Notes: a model not told the origin generated them from the letters alone. Shown: positions 1-5,105, counted from the first letter of the stretch. The stretch is DNA of 5,105 nucleotides from Betaproteobacteria bacterium (GCA_025362705.1 JANYFH010000120.1:1-5105); one strand, 5' to 3'. Numbers and translations: made by a program.

Positions 1-557
1 CCACCTGCTTCCAGGCCAATGGCAAGGCTGTCCTGGCCGCGTGTCATGGCGATGTAGACATCGGATAGCAGCGCCGCATCAAGCAACGCGCCGTGAACGG
101 TACGCGCACTGTTGTCAACCTCATAGCGGTCACAGAGCGCGTCAAGGTTATTGCGCTTGCCAGGATGCAGATCCCTCGCCATTGCCAACGTATCTATGAT
201 CTTGCATATGGAAGTTATGGAAGTCACCGGGGACTTCTTGATACGACGCAACTCCGCATTCAAAAAGCCAACGTCGAACGGTGCGTTATGAATAATCAGC
301 TCAGCCCCATCGACATAAGCCAAGAAGTCGTCCGCAATCTCGGCAAATTTCGGCTCGTGCTCGAGATCTTCCAACGTAATGCCGTGCACTGCGGTGGCGC
401 CGGCGTCAATATCCCGTTCCGGATGAATGCGCTTGTGGAAATTATTCTGGGTCAGGCGGCGGTTAACCATTTCCACGCAGGCGATTTCGATGATGCGGTG
501 GCCGAGTGCGGGATCAAGTCCTGTAGTTTCGGTATCGAGAACGACTTGCCGGCTCAT
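1..557 (-). CDS. dnaQ: DNA polymerase III epsilon subunit, 3'-5' proofreading exonuclease (C-terminus outside window)
   Basis: This is the proofreading 3'-5' exonuclease of the replicative DNA polymerase III core; in the known family it binds the alpha and theta subunits. Translating the minus strand from the ATG at 557-555 gives 185 residues before the window edge. All three DEDDh exonuclease motifs are visible. Exo I is VLDTETTGL with D8 and E10, Exo II is HNAPFDVGFLN with D95, and Exo III is HGALLDAALLSDVY with H155 and D160. The segment PGKRNNLDALCDRYEVDNS (132-150) is typical of DnaQ rather than of other DEDDh nucleases. The missing part should be the flexible linker and the alpha-binding C-terminal tail. 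The ATG shares a 4-base ATGA with the rnhA stop, and I see no strong ribosome binding site before it, so coupled translation is likely. A 9-bp tandem duplication encodes TSI twice at residues 112-117. The identification is very secure. Confidence 0.97.
   Translation of the reverse strand, partial: MSRQVVLDTETTGLDPALGHRIIEIACVEMVNRRLTQNNFHKRIHPERDIDAGATAVHGITLEDLEHEPKFAEIADDFLAYVDGAELIIHNAPFDVGFLNAELRRIKKSPVTSITSICKIIDTLAMARDLHPGKRNNLDALCDRYEVDNSARTVHGALLDAALLSDVYIAMTRGQDSLAIGLEAG
207..224. repeat. 9-bp perfect tandem duplication inside dnaQ
   Basis: The plus-strand unit TATGGAAGT occurs twice without a gap, at 207-215 and 216-224. On the coding strand it is exactly three codons, giving Thr-Ser-Ile twice at DnaQ residues 112-117. 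It lies between Exo II and Exo III, just before the CKIIDTLAMAR segment. The reading frame is kept, and the distance from Exo II to this segment is close to that in E. coli DnaQ as I recall it, so it is not a clear insertion. Confidence 0.8.
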
Positions 558-1012
558 ATGACGGGTTTTGCGCGCGATACTTTAGCTAATACCGAATCCA
601 CGCCGCGATTGGCGAGCATATCGGCGCGCTCGTTTTCAGGGTGTCCGGCGTGTCCTTTTACCCAGCGCCATTCGATCTTGTGCTCGTTGGCCAGCTGATC
701 AAGCGTTTGCCACAAATCCGCGTTCTTCACCGGCTTTTTGTCCGCTGTCTTCCAGCCGTTGCGCTTCCAGCCGTGGATCCATTCGCTAATGCCTTTTTGC
801 ACATAGGACGAATCGGTGAACACGATCGCATCGCACGACCGCGAAAGCGCACGCAATGCTTCAATCACGGCAGTCATTTCCATGCGATTGTTGGTGGTAT
901 CGGCCACGCCACCGAACAATTCCTTTTCGGTTCCACCGAAACGCAGAATGGCACCCCAGCCACCCACACCAGGATTACCTTTACAGGCACCATCGGTATA
1001 AATTTCGACCAT
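554..1012 (-). CDS. rnhA: Ribonuclease HI
   Basis: RNase HI cuts the RNA strand of RNA:DNA hybrids, removing R-loops and primer remnants in the cytoplasm. The 152-residue product has the usual length for the single-domain bacterial enzyme. The expected catalytic residues are all present: D7 in YTDGACKGNPG, E45 in TTNNRMEM, D67 in VFTDSSYV, H121 in VKGHAGHPENERAD, and D131 in the same segment. The basic handle region is seen at about 78-97 (WIHGWKRNGWKTADKKPVKN), as in E. coli RNase HI. The ATG at 1012-1010 lies 2 bp after the stop of the methyltransferase gene, and the gene's own TGA overlaps the dnaQ ATG. No clear Shine-Dalgarno sequence precedes it, so translation probably depends on coupling with the upstream gene. 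I see nothing broken or odd in it. Confidence 0.98.
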   Translation of the reverse strand: MVEIYTDGACKGNPGVGGWGAILRFGGTEKELFGGVADTTNNRMEMTAVIEALRALSRSCDAIVFTDSSYVQKGISEWIHGWKRNGWKTADKKPVKNADLWQTLDQLANEHKIEWRWVKGHAGHPENERADMLANRGVDSVLAKVSRAKPVI

Positions 1013-1014
1013 GG

Positions 1015-1803
1015 TTATTTCATCAGGTTTTTAACGACGTACAACTGACTTGGTCGACGTGTCGCCCTGGGCAGTTGCGAAATGCGGTGCGATTGCTCAA
1101 ACCGCACTGCTGCGGCGAACTTGCGCTCCTTAATTTTCTGATCGCTCCATGCCGGCGCAATCAGTCGCATGCCGTGTACGCGCTTTACCGCTTCAAGCAT
1201 GTAAACACCGCCCGCCACGCCCCACCAACGGTCTCCGGTTGGTTCCATGAATCGAAAACGCCGCTGCCATTTCTCGGTTTCACATGGTGGAATGTAGCAA
1301 GCAAGCCGACCCGACGCTGGCTCCAAACCGAGCAACTGCAACCAATCCTTGATCCGCACCAACGATACAAACTGCCCCTGCCACGGATAGCCGCGTGCGG
1401 CCCACAGCCTGCGGGTACCAAACAGGCTCCAGGGATTGAATCCCAGCACGAGAACCCGGCCTTCCGGCCTCAGCACGCGATCAACTTCGCGCAACACCTC
1501 GTGCGGATTTTCACTGAACTCCAATACATGGGGCATCACGCACAGATCGACGCTTTGCGTCTCGAATGGCAACTCGTGAAATTGCGCTTGCACATGGTTT
1601 GGCTGCGATACGGCTTCAGGTGACACTGTCACCCGATGCGCGATGCGCGATTCGTGCAAGAGATCGAAGGTCGGCAAACCCAATTGAATCGCGTGAAAGC
1701 CGAAAATATCGGGTGCCACTGTATCCAGCCACGAGCTCTCACGCTGGAGCAGATAGGCGCCCAGCGGTGTTTCAAACCAGTCATGTAAACTTTCACAAAC
1801 CAT
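1015..1803 (-). CDS. YafS-like class I SAM-dependent methyltransferase-fold protein (Methyltransf_11 type), degenerate motif I
   Basis: This is a 262-residue protein of the methyltransferase family that sits between gloB and rnhA in many proteobacteria (yafS in E. coli); its substrate is not known to me. The C-terminal half of the Rossmann-like domain is well conserved: LPFETQSVDLCVMPHVLEF (78-96), then the helix NPHEVLREVDRVLRPEG (99-115), and the strand RVLVLGFNPWSLFGTR (116-131). The usual glycine-rich SAM loop (GxGxG) is absent. At its expected place stands GFHAIQLGLPTFDLLHESR (35-53), which resembles the E. coli YafS sequence as I remember it. The basic C-terminus (about 220-262) has no obvious domain. 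The ATG at 1803-1801 is the first usable start, because an in-frame TAA lies just upstream; no good ribosome binding site is seen. It is the first gene of the operon with rnhA and dnaQ. It could be an active methyltransferase or a pseudoenzyme. Confidence 0.9.
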   Translation of the reverse strand: MVCESLHDWFETPLGAYLLQRESSWLDTVAPDIFGFHAIQLGLPTFDLLHESRIAHRVTVSPEAVSQPNHVQAQFHELPFETQSVDLCVMPHVLEFSENPHEVLREVDRVLRPEGRVLVLGFNPWSLFGTRRLWAARGYPWQGQFVSLVRIKDWLQLLGLEPASGRLACYIPPCETEKWQRRFRFMEPTGDRWWGVAGGVYMLEAVKRVHGMRLIAPAWSDQKIKERKFAAAVRFEQSHRISQLPRATRRPSQLYVVKNLMK

Positions 1804-1826
1804 CGCCGCATTTTAACGGATTCCTT
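1804..1826. other. 23-bp gap between divergent methyltransferase and gloB start codons
   Basis: Only 23 bases separate the ATG of the minus-strand methyltransferase gene (1803) from the GTG of gloB (1827). The gap is too short to hold complete promoters for both directions, so at least part of each promoter must lie in the 5' coding region of the opposite gene. I found no convincing -35/-10 pair for either direction. ACGGA at 1816-1820 stands 6 bases before the gloB GTG and may be a weak ribosome binding site. Confidence 0.6.
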
Positions 1827-2624
1827 GTGCCCTCCTCTACTGCTGTCAGCGTTTATCCGGTACCCGCTTTCCAGGACAACTATCTCTGGGTCATCCACAA
1901 TGGGCAGTACGCGGCAGTTGTCGATCCGGGGGACCACGCGCCGGTTCTCGAATATCTGCGTGCCAATTTTCTGGAACTCACTGCCATCATTTGCACTCAT
2001 CATCACGCCGATCACGTTGGTGGTGTAGAACCCTTACTGGAAGCCTTGAAACTGCGGGAGAAAATCCCCGTCTACGGCCCTGCCAGCGAGCGCATTCCGG
2101 CACGAACCCACGCGCTGCGCGAAGGCGATCAAATTACAGTTCCGTTCCTCGACGTAACATTTACGGTACTGGATGTGCCCGGCCATACTGCCGGACACAT
2201 CGCGTATTTTGGCGAGGGGCTCCTGTTTTGCGGCGACACACTGTTTGCCTGCGGTTGTGGACGATTATTCGAAGGCACTGCGGAGCAGATGACGGATTCA
2301 CTATCGAAATTGAAACGCCTGCCACCGGAAACAAAAGTGTTTTGCGCACACGAATACACAATGGCCAACATCAGGTTCGCCGAAGCAGTCGAGCCGGATA
2401 ACGCAGACCTCAAATTACGCAAAGCCTTTTGCGCGGCCAAACGGCATCGCAATCTGCCTACGGTTCCTTCCACGATCCATCTTGAACTCGCCACTAATCC
2501 GTTTCTGCGCTGGGATCAACCGGCAGTGCAAGCGGCCGCCGCCAGACGCAATCACGGCATCGACGCAAACGCCGCACCTGCGCTGGTGTTCGGTGCGATC
2601 CGCGAATGGAAAAACAATTTCTGA
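1827..2624 (+). CDS. gloB: Hydroxyacylglutathione hydrolase (glyoxalase II)
   Basis: Glyoxalase II hydrolyses S-D-lactoylglutathione to D-lactate and glutathione, the second step of methylglyoxal detoxification in the cytoplasm. The protein is 265 residues from the chosen GTG, close to the family norm of about 250-260. The metallo-beta-lactamase metal ligands are complete: THHHADHVGG with H58, H60, D62 and H63, then H120 in VPGHTAGH, D137 in LFCGDTLFACGCGRLFEG, and H175 in FCAHEYT. The C-terminal domain has NPFLRW and ends in IREWKNNF, matching the R-x-x-K glutathione-binding pattern near the C-terminus of the family. The frame is open for 87 codons upstream, but that part lies antisense to the methyltransferase gene and is not family-like. 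GTG at 1827 places the conserved PVPAFQDNYLWVI correctly near the N-terminus. A GNAT gene follows 2 bp after the stop, suggesting an operon. Confidence 0.97.
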   Translation: MPSSTAVSVYPVPAFQDNYLWVIHNGQYAAVVDPGDHAPVLEYLRANFLELTAIICTHHHADHVGGVEPLLEALKLREKIPVYGPASERIPARTHALREGDQITVPFLDVTFTVLDVPGHTAGHIAYFGEGLLFCGDTLFACGCGRLFEGTAEQMTDSLSKLKRLPPETKVFCAHEYTMANIRFAEAVEPDNADLKLRKAFCAAKRHRNLPTVPSTIHLELATNPFLRWDQPAVQAAAARRNHGIDANAAPALVFGAIREWKNNF

Positions 2625-2626
2625 TC

Positions 2627-3112
2627 ATGCCCAATAACTTGACCATCGTTCCTGCAACGCCATCCGATGTTGCCACCATACTCGACCTCATACACCAACT
2701 TTCAGTGTACGAAAAACTCGATCATATGGTCACCGGAAACGAAGCCATGCTTCACAGCGCGCTATTCGGCAAAACACCATCATGCGAATGTGTGGTTGCA
2801 CGCGATCACAACCAGCCAATCGGCTTCGCACTGTTTTTCACGACCTTTTCCACTTTTCTCTGTAAGCCCGGCCTCTATCTGGAAGACCTGTTCGTCGTGC
2901 CTGCTGCACGTGGGCACGGCTATGGCAAGGTGCTGCTGAAACATCTGGCTACCCTCGCGATTGCGCGCAACTGTGGTCGTTTCGAGTGGCGGGTACTCGA
3001 TTGGAATACACCTTCGATCGACTTTTACAAATCGCTCGGTGCGACCGTCATGCCCGAATGGCACTTGGTTCGCATGACAGAGACTGAGATCGTAGCGCTG
3101 GCTGGAAAATAA
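2627..3112 (+). CDS. GNAT N-acetyltransferase, spermidine/spermine acetyltransferase (SSAT)-like
   Basis: This enzyme should transfer an acetyl group from acetyl-CoA to a primary amine. The chosen start gives 161 residues, a normal single GNAT domain. The acetyl-CoA pyrophosphate-binding loop is VVPAARGHGYGKVLL (90-104). The YLEDLFV just before it and DWNTPSIDFYKSLGA (125-139) closely resemble human SSAT (LEDFFV; NEPSINFYKRRGA, from memory), including the family's catalytic tyrosine, here Y134. The N-terminal LIHQLSVYEKL (21-31) also fits that subfamily. Polyamines or thialysine-like amines are therefore plausible substrates, but this is inference. ATG 2627 lies 2 bp after the gloB stop; an alternative ATG at 2606 would add seven residues and overlap gloB by 19 bp. 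Neither start has a strong ribosome binding site; I prefer 2627 because typical family members begin close to the first strand (LTIVPATPSD). It is probably co-transcribed with gloB. Confidence 0.93.
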   Translation: MPNNLTIVPATPSDVATILDLIHQLSVYEKLDHMVTGNEAMLHSALFGKTPSCECVVARDHNQPIGFALFFTTFSTFLCKPGLYLEDLFVVPAARGHGYGKVLLKHLATLAIARNCGRFEWRVLDWNTPSIDFYKSLGATVMPEWHLVRMTETEIVALAGK

Positions 3113-3130
3113 AGTAGAAACTCCATTATT

Positions 3131-3157
3131 GACGGGCATTTTAGGATGCTTTACGTC
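3131..3157. other. Imperfect hairpin after the GNAT gene
   Basis: GACG (3131-3134) can pair with CGTC (3154-3157), and inside it GCAT (3136-3139) with ATGC (3146-3149), leaving an asymmetric internal loop and a 6-base loop. The inner stem is followed by TTT on the plus strand. It lies 19 bases after the GNAT stop and could help to end gloB-GNAT transcription, but the stems are short and there is no real U-tract, so this is only a suggestion. Confidence 0.25.
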
Positions 3158-3186
3158 TGCAAGCCGCGCCAATGCTGGAGAATATC

Positions 3187-3206
3187 GTCAATACGCTGGT
3201 ATTGAC
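3187..3206. terminator. Perfect 8-bp inverted repeat between convergent genes, possible bidirectional terminator
   Basis: GTCAATAC at 3187-3194 and GTATTGAC at 3199-3206 are exact reverse complements around the 4-base loop GCTG. The position, in the 113-bp gap between the convergent GNAT and histidine phosphatase genes, suits a transcription end signal for either direction. However, the stem is AT-rich and is followed by only TT on the plus strand and by GATATT on the minus strand, so it is not a classical intrinsic terminator. It could instead be a processing or protein-binding site. Confidence 0.45.
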
Positions 3207-3215
3207 TTACAGCGT
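3193..3215. other. Alternative hairpin overlapping the 3187-3206 inverted repeat
   Basis: ACGCTG (3193-3198) is the exact reverse complement of CAGCGT (3210-3215), giving a 6-bp GC-richer stem with an 11-base loop. It uses the loop and part of the left arm of the 8-bp repeat, so the two structures cannot form together. The sequence identity is certain; any function is speculation. Confidence 0.35.
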
Positions 3216-3225
3216 GGAGAAAGCC

Positions 3226-3927
3226 TCAGCGCTTTACTGCATCGGCAGCCATCAGTTTTTTTAGCGCAATCCAGTCGGTCACCGTGATCCGCGCAACCGG
3301 CTCATGTCCGTCTTTACCGTCCGGTCTGAAGACAATAATTTCACCCATGCCTAGATGAAGCCATTCTTCTTTTTTGCGCGAACCGTGAAGGTGTGAAACC
3401 AGCACCGTATTGGTTCCCATCGGTGGCATTTCAGCCAACCGCCTGGAACGCACGGCGCCAATATCCACACCTTCGCGTGCTGGCGTCGGATTCAAATCAT
3501 CCGTGATTTCCACTGCACCCACATCCAGCAATCGCGCAGTGTCCCCGGTTCTGCACGGTTGCGACGAACGCACCGCGCCAATCGGGATTTTCAATTCACG
3601 CAACGCAGCACCAACGTTACGTGCGTTCTCTTCACCGACAGCGGAAAGGTTGCTCTTTTCACATTTTTCCGTGACGAGGCCAGTTTCTGAATGGCGCATA
3701 TACAACACAAATCCGCCTTTGCGCAAGGCTTCAACTAGCGCCGCGCCCTTGATTTCTTTGTCCGGTTCAACAACCGGCAGCTGAGGAGGTGGAACAACCA
3801 CCGTTGACGGCGGCAGACCGGGTGCCGGTGTGCTCGTTTGCGCGTGGGCGCTAATGCTCACAAAGCTGCCAACTGCCAGCACAAAGCTGGCGCAACCACA
3901 AATCCCGCAAATGTTATTGATACTCAT
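3226..3927 (-). CDS. Exported histidine phosphatase superfamily protein (phosphoglycerate mutase-like fold)
   Basis: From the chosen ATG (3927-3925) the product is 233 residues. Residues 1-29 look like a Sec signal peptide: a hydrophobic core from about residue 6 (ICGICGCASFVLAVGSFVS), then AHA before Q30. A proline-rich linker follows (about 33-53, PAPGLPPSTVVVPPPQLPVV), then the catalytic domain. The phosphohistidine motif is YMRHSETG with H79, where RHG is more usual. SSQPCRTGDTARLL (121-134) carries the conserved arginine R126; the second histidine is H179 in VLVSHLHG; GEIIVFRP (195-202) holds the conserved acidic residue. Mature-domain cysteines C89 and C125 could form a disulfide. It is likely periplasmic; the substrate is unknown, and a mutase role is unlikely. 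A longer start at 3957 adds ten residues (MVEFKFDIAN), but a -10-like TAGAAT overlaps that codon and the extension suits a signal peptide less well. The short form's n-region lacks basic residues, a weak point. Confidence 0.85.
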   Translation of the reverse strand: MSINNICGICGCASFVLAVGSFVSISAHAQTSTPAPGLPPSTVVVPPPQLPVVEPDKEIKGAALVEALRKGGFVLYMRHSETGLVTEKCEKSNLSAVGEENARNVGAALRELKIPIGAVRSSQPCRTGDTARLLDVGAVEITDDLNPTPAREGVDIGAVRSRRLAEMPPMGTNTVLVSHLHGSRKKEEWLHLGMGEIIVFRPDGKDGHEPVARITVTDWIALKKLMAADAVKR

Positions 3928-3955
3928 ATTGGCGATGTCGAACTTGAATTCCACC

Positions 3956-3961
3956 ATTCTA
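3956..3961 (-). promoter_or_regulatory. Candidate -10 element for the histidine phosphatase gene
   Basis: On the minus strand, positions 3961-3956 read TAGAAT, five of six matches to TATAAT. A start of transcription about 7 bases beyond would leave roughly 20 bases before the ATG at 3927, which supports that start over the one at 3957. The -35 region is poor: TTGCAC (3982-3977) is the best candidate but at only 15-bp spacing. Confidence 0.35.
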
Positions 3962-3992
3962 TGGCGTTTTGCGCTCGTGCAATATTGTCCGC

Positions 3993-4001
3993 TGGTAGAA
4001 T
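3993..4001 (+). promoter_or_regulatory. Candidate extended -10 promoter for the TldD/PmbA-family gene
   Basis: TGGTAGAAT at 3993-4001 matches an extended -10 element (TGn followed by TAGAAT, five of six matches to TATAAT). Transcription starting near 4008 would leave about 20 bases before the ATG at 4029. No good -35 hexamer stands 17 bp upstream, which is tolerated for extended -10 promoters. The TAG inside this element is also the in-frame stop that limits the downstream gene's start. Confidence 0.5.
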
Positions 4002-4028
4002 GCCCAATCGTTTTTTCATACGTCCAAC

Positions 4029-5105
4029 ATGACCGCCTCCTTCGAATCCACGTTCAAACGCGTCATCCCTGCTGTCGATTTTTGCTCACTTCGCTTTGTT
4101 GAAGAAACTGCCGAGCAGTTGTGTGTGCGGCAAAACATCGCTGAACCTCCTCAATCGAGTGTTGATCGTGGCGTGATGATCACCGTAATAGACAAAGGCG
4201 GTTACGGCTATGCCGCCACCAGCGACATCTCGGAGTCAGGCTTGCGGCTGGCGGTTGCGCGCGCACACGACTGGGCTAAACTCACCGCTGGACGCAGCGT
4301 TGCGGACTATTCCTCTTTCGCAATGCCCACACCCTCCGGGCGCTACCGCACTGCCGTTGAACAGTCGGAACAAGTTTCGAAGCGCGAAAAATTCGATATG
4401 CTAAATGCCGAATCACGCGCCAGCAAAATCGACGACCGCATTATCGACTGGTCGGCATCTTTTTGGACTACACACACCAAACAGCTTTACGTGACAGCCG
4501 ACGGCGCAATGGTCGAGCAGGAGTTTGACTTCCTCGTGCCTTCGCTTTCCGTTACCGCATTTGCCGACGGAGAAGCGCAAACGCGCTCTTTCGGCGGACG
4601 CTATAACGGATTTTGCCAACAAGGCGGCACTGAAATAATCGCACGATCAGGTTTTCACGGCGCGGGCAAACAGACCGCCGAAGAAGCGTTACAGCTACTG
4701 ACCGCACCCAACTGCCCGTCCGGAAAAATGGATGTGATTCTGATGCCGGATCAGATGATGCTGCAGATTCACGAATCCATAGGTCACCCGCTGGAGCTCG
4801 ATCGCATTCTGGGCGACGAACGCAACTACGCTGGCTGGAGCTTTGTGCAGCCCATTGATTTTGGCAGCCTGCGGTATGGCTCCCCGCTGATGCATGTGAC
4901 CTTTGACCCGACCAAAGAGAACGCTTTCGCCAGCTACGCTTTTGATGATGGTGGCAACCCTGCGCACCGCGAGTTTTTGATCGAAGGCGGCGTGTTGAAA
5001 TGCGGCCTGGGCTCGGTGGAGTCGCAAGAGCGCTCTGGCTTGCCGGGCGTGGCCATGCGGTCGATAGGCGCACGGTTCCACGACGACGACCGGAAATTGG
5101 CCACG
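4029..5105 (+). CDS. TldD/PmbA family metallopeptidase (C-terminus outside window)
   Basis: TldD/PmbA proteins are cytoplasmic metalloproteases; the best-known pair, TldD and TldE, forms a heterodimer that degrades unfolded peptides and trims the leader of microcins and related peptides. The visible 359 residues start at ATG 4029. The catalytic zinc motif is HESIGHPLELDRILGDE, with H248, E249 and H253 forming HExxxH, so this is the metal-binding TldD type rather than the inactive TldE/PmbA type. The N-terminal domain has the family's typical GGYGYAATSDISESGLRLAV (57-76). The HESIGHPLE form, rather than the HEAVGHGLEGD I recall for E. coli TldD, suggests a TldD-related paralogue, so I give no symbol. 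The third metal ligand, a C-terminal cysteine, and roughly the last quarter of the protein lie beyond the edge. An in-frame TAG at 3996-3998 with no other start codon in between makes 4029 the only ATG start; no Shine-Dalgarno sequence is visible. Confidence 0.93.
   Translation, partial: MTASFESTFKRVIPAVDFCSLRFVEETAEQLCVRQNIAEPPQSSVDRGVMITVIDKGGYGYAATSDISESGLRLAVARAHDWAKLTAGRSVADYSSFAMPTPSGRYRTAVEQSEQVSKREKFDMLNAESRASKIDDRIIDWSASFWTTHTKQLYVTADGAMVEQEFDFLVPSLSVTAFADGEAQTRSFGGRYNGFCQQGGTEIIARSGFHGAGKQTAEEALQLLTAPNCPSGKMDVILMPDQMMLQIHESIGHPLELDRILGDERNYAGWSFVQPIDFGSLRYGSPLMHVTFDPTKENAFASYAFDDGGNPAHREFLIEGGVLKCGLGSVESQERSGLPGVAMRSIGARFHDDDRKLAT

Noticed and set aside
93..698. Plus-strand open frame of 201 codons across dnaQ and rnhA
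   Set aside because: It is antisense to two securely identified genes, has no recognisable motif and starts mid-gene. It is a shadow of their codon pattern.
856..1623. Plus-strand open frame of 255 codons opposite the methyltransferase gene
   Set aside because: The translation is low in recognisable order and rich in His, Pro, Arg and Gln, typical of antisense frames. The minus-strand product has clear family motifs.
1566..1826. N-terminal extension of gloB by 87 codons
   Set aside because: The frame stays open upstream, but the extension is antisense to the methyltransferase, is not family-like and would make GloB much longer than its relatives.
1629..2015. Minus-strand frame whose internal ATG at 1810-1808 has AAGGA about 10 bases upstream
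   Set aside because: It runs out of frame through the methyltransferase gene and opposite gloB, and its product shows no family features. The better-placed AAGGA is probably chance.
2780..3172. Minus-strand frame of 130 codons opposite the GNAT gene
   Set aside because: It is a shadow of a well-supported acetyltransferase gene, with no motif of its own.
3410..3784. Plus-strand frame of 124 codons opposite the histidine phosphatase
   Set aside because: It is antisense to a gene with all phosphatase motifs present and shows no domain of its own.
3859..3895. Possible lipoprotein lipobox (ICGC) in the phosphatase signal region
   Set aside because: The cysteine comes too early, before the main hydrophobic core, and a normal AHA cleavage site follows the core.
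4552..5081. Two overlapping minus-strand frames (4552-5073 and 4695-5081) opposite the TldD-family gene
   Set aside because: Both lie antisense to a reading frame with the HExxxH motif and continuous family similarity. Their translations look like antisense noise.

Overview
The window reads as ordinary chromosomal DNA of a proteobacterium, most likely a betaproteobacterium. This rests on recognisable protein families, moderate GC by eye, and a dnaQ-rnhA-methyltransferase-gloB cluster that recalls the E. coli dnaQ/rnhA/yafS/gloB neighbourhood. Genus cannot be fixed by reading alone. There are no insertion sequences, phage genes, CRISPR arrays, tRNAs or rRNAs. Coding density is high, with six protein genes plus one short structured gap and two very short divergent gaps.

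Left block, minus strand (about 1-1803): a three-gene operon transcribed right to left. It runs from a YafS-like methyltransferase-fold protein to rnhA (RNase HI) to dnaQ (proofreading epsilon subunit of DNA polymerase III, cut by the window's left edge). Spacing is 2 bp between the first two genes and a 4-base ATGA stop/start overlap between rnhA and dnaQ, so the genes are very probably co-transcribed and translationally coupled.

Middle block, plus strand (1827-3112): gloB (glyoxalase II), divergent from the methyltransferase gene with only 23 bp between start codons, followed 2 bp after its stop by a GNAT acetyltransferase of the spermidine/spermine acetyltransferase (SSAT-like) type. The 113-bp gap after it separates convergent genes and holds a perfect 8-bp inverted repeat that overlaps a second, mutually exclusive hairpin.

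Right block (3226-5105): a secreted histidine-phosphatase-superfamily protein on the minus strand, and divergent from it a TldD/PmbA-family metallopeptidase on the plus strand, truncated by the right edge. The short gap carries two TAGAAT -10-like hexamers arranged back to back, consistent with overlapping divergent promoters.

I found no convincing new biological system. The items most worth a second look are the methyltransferase whose SAM-binding glycine loop is degenerate, the compact divergent control regions, the alternative hairpins between the convergent genes, and the unusual secreted histidine phosphatase.
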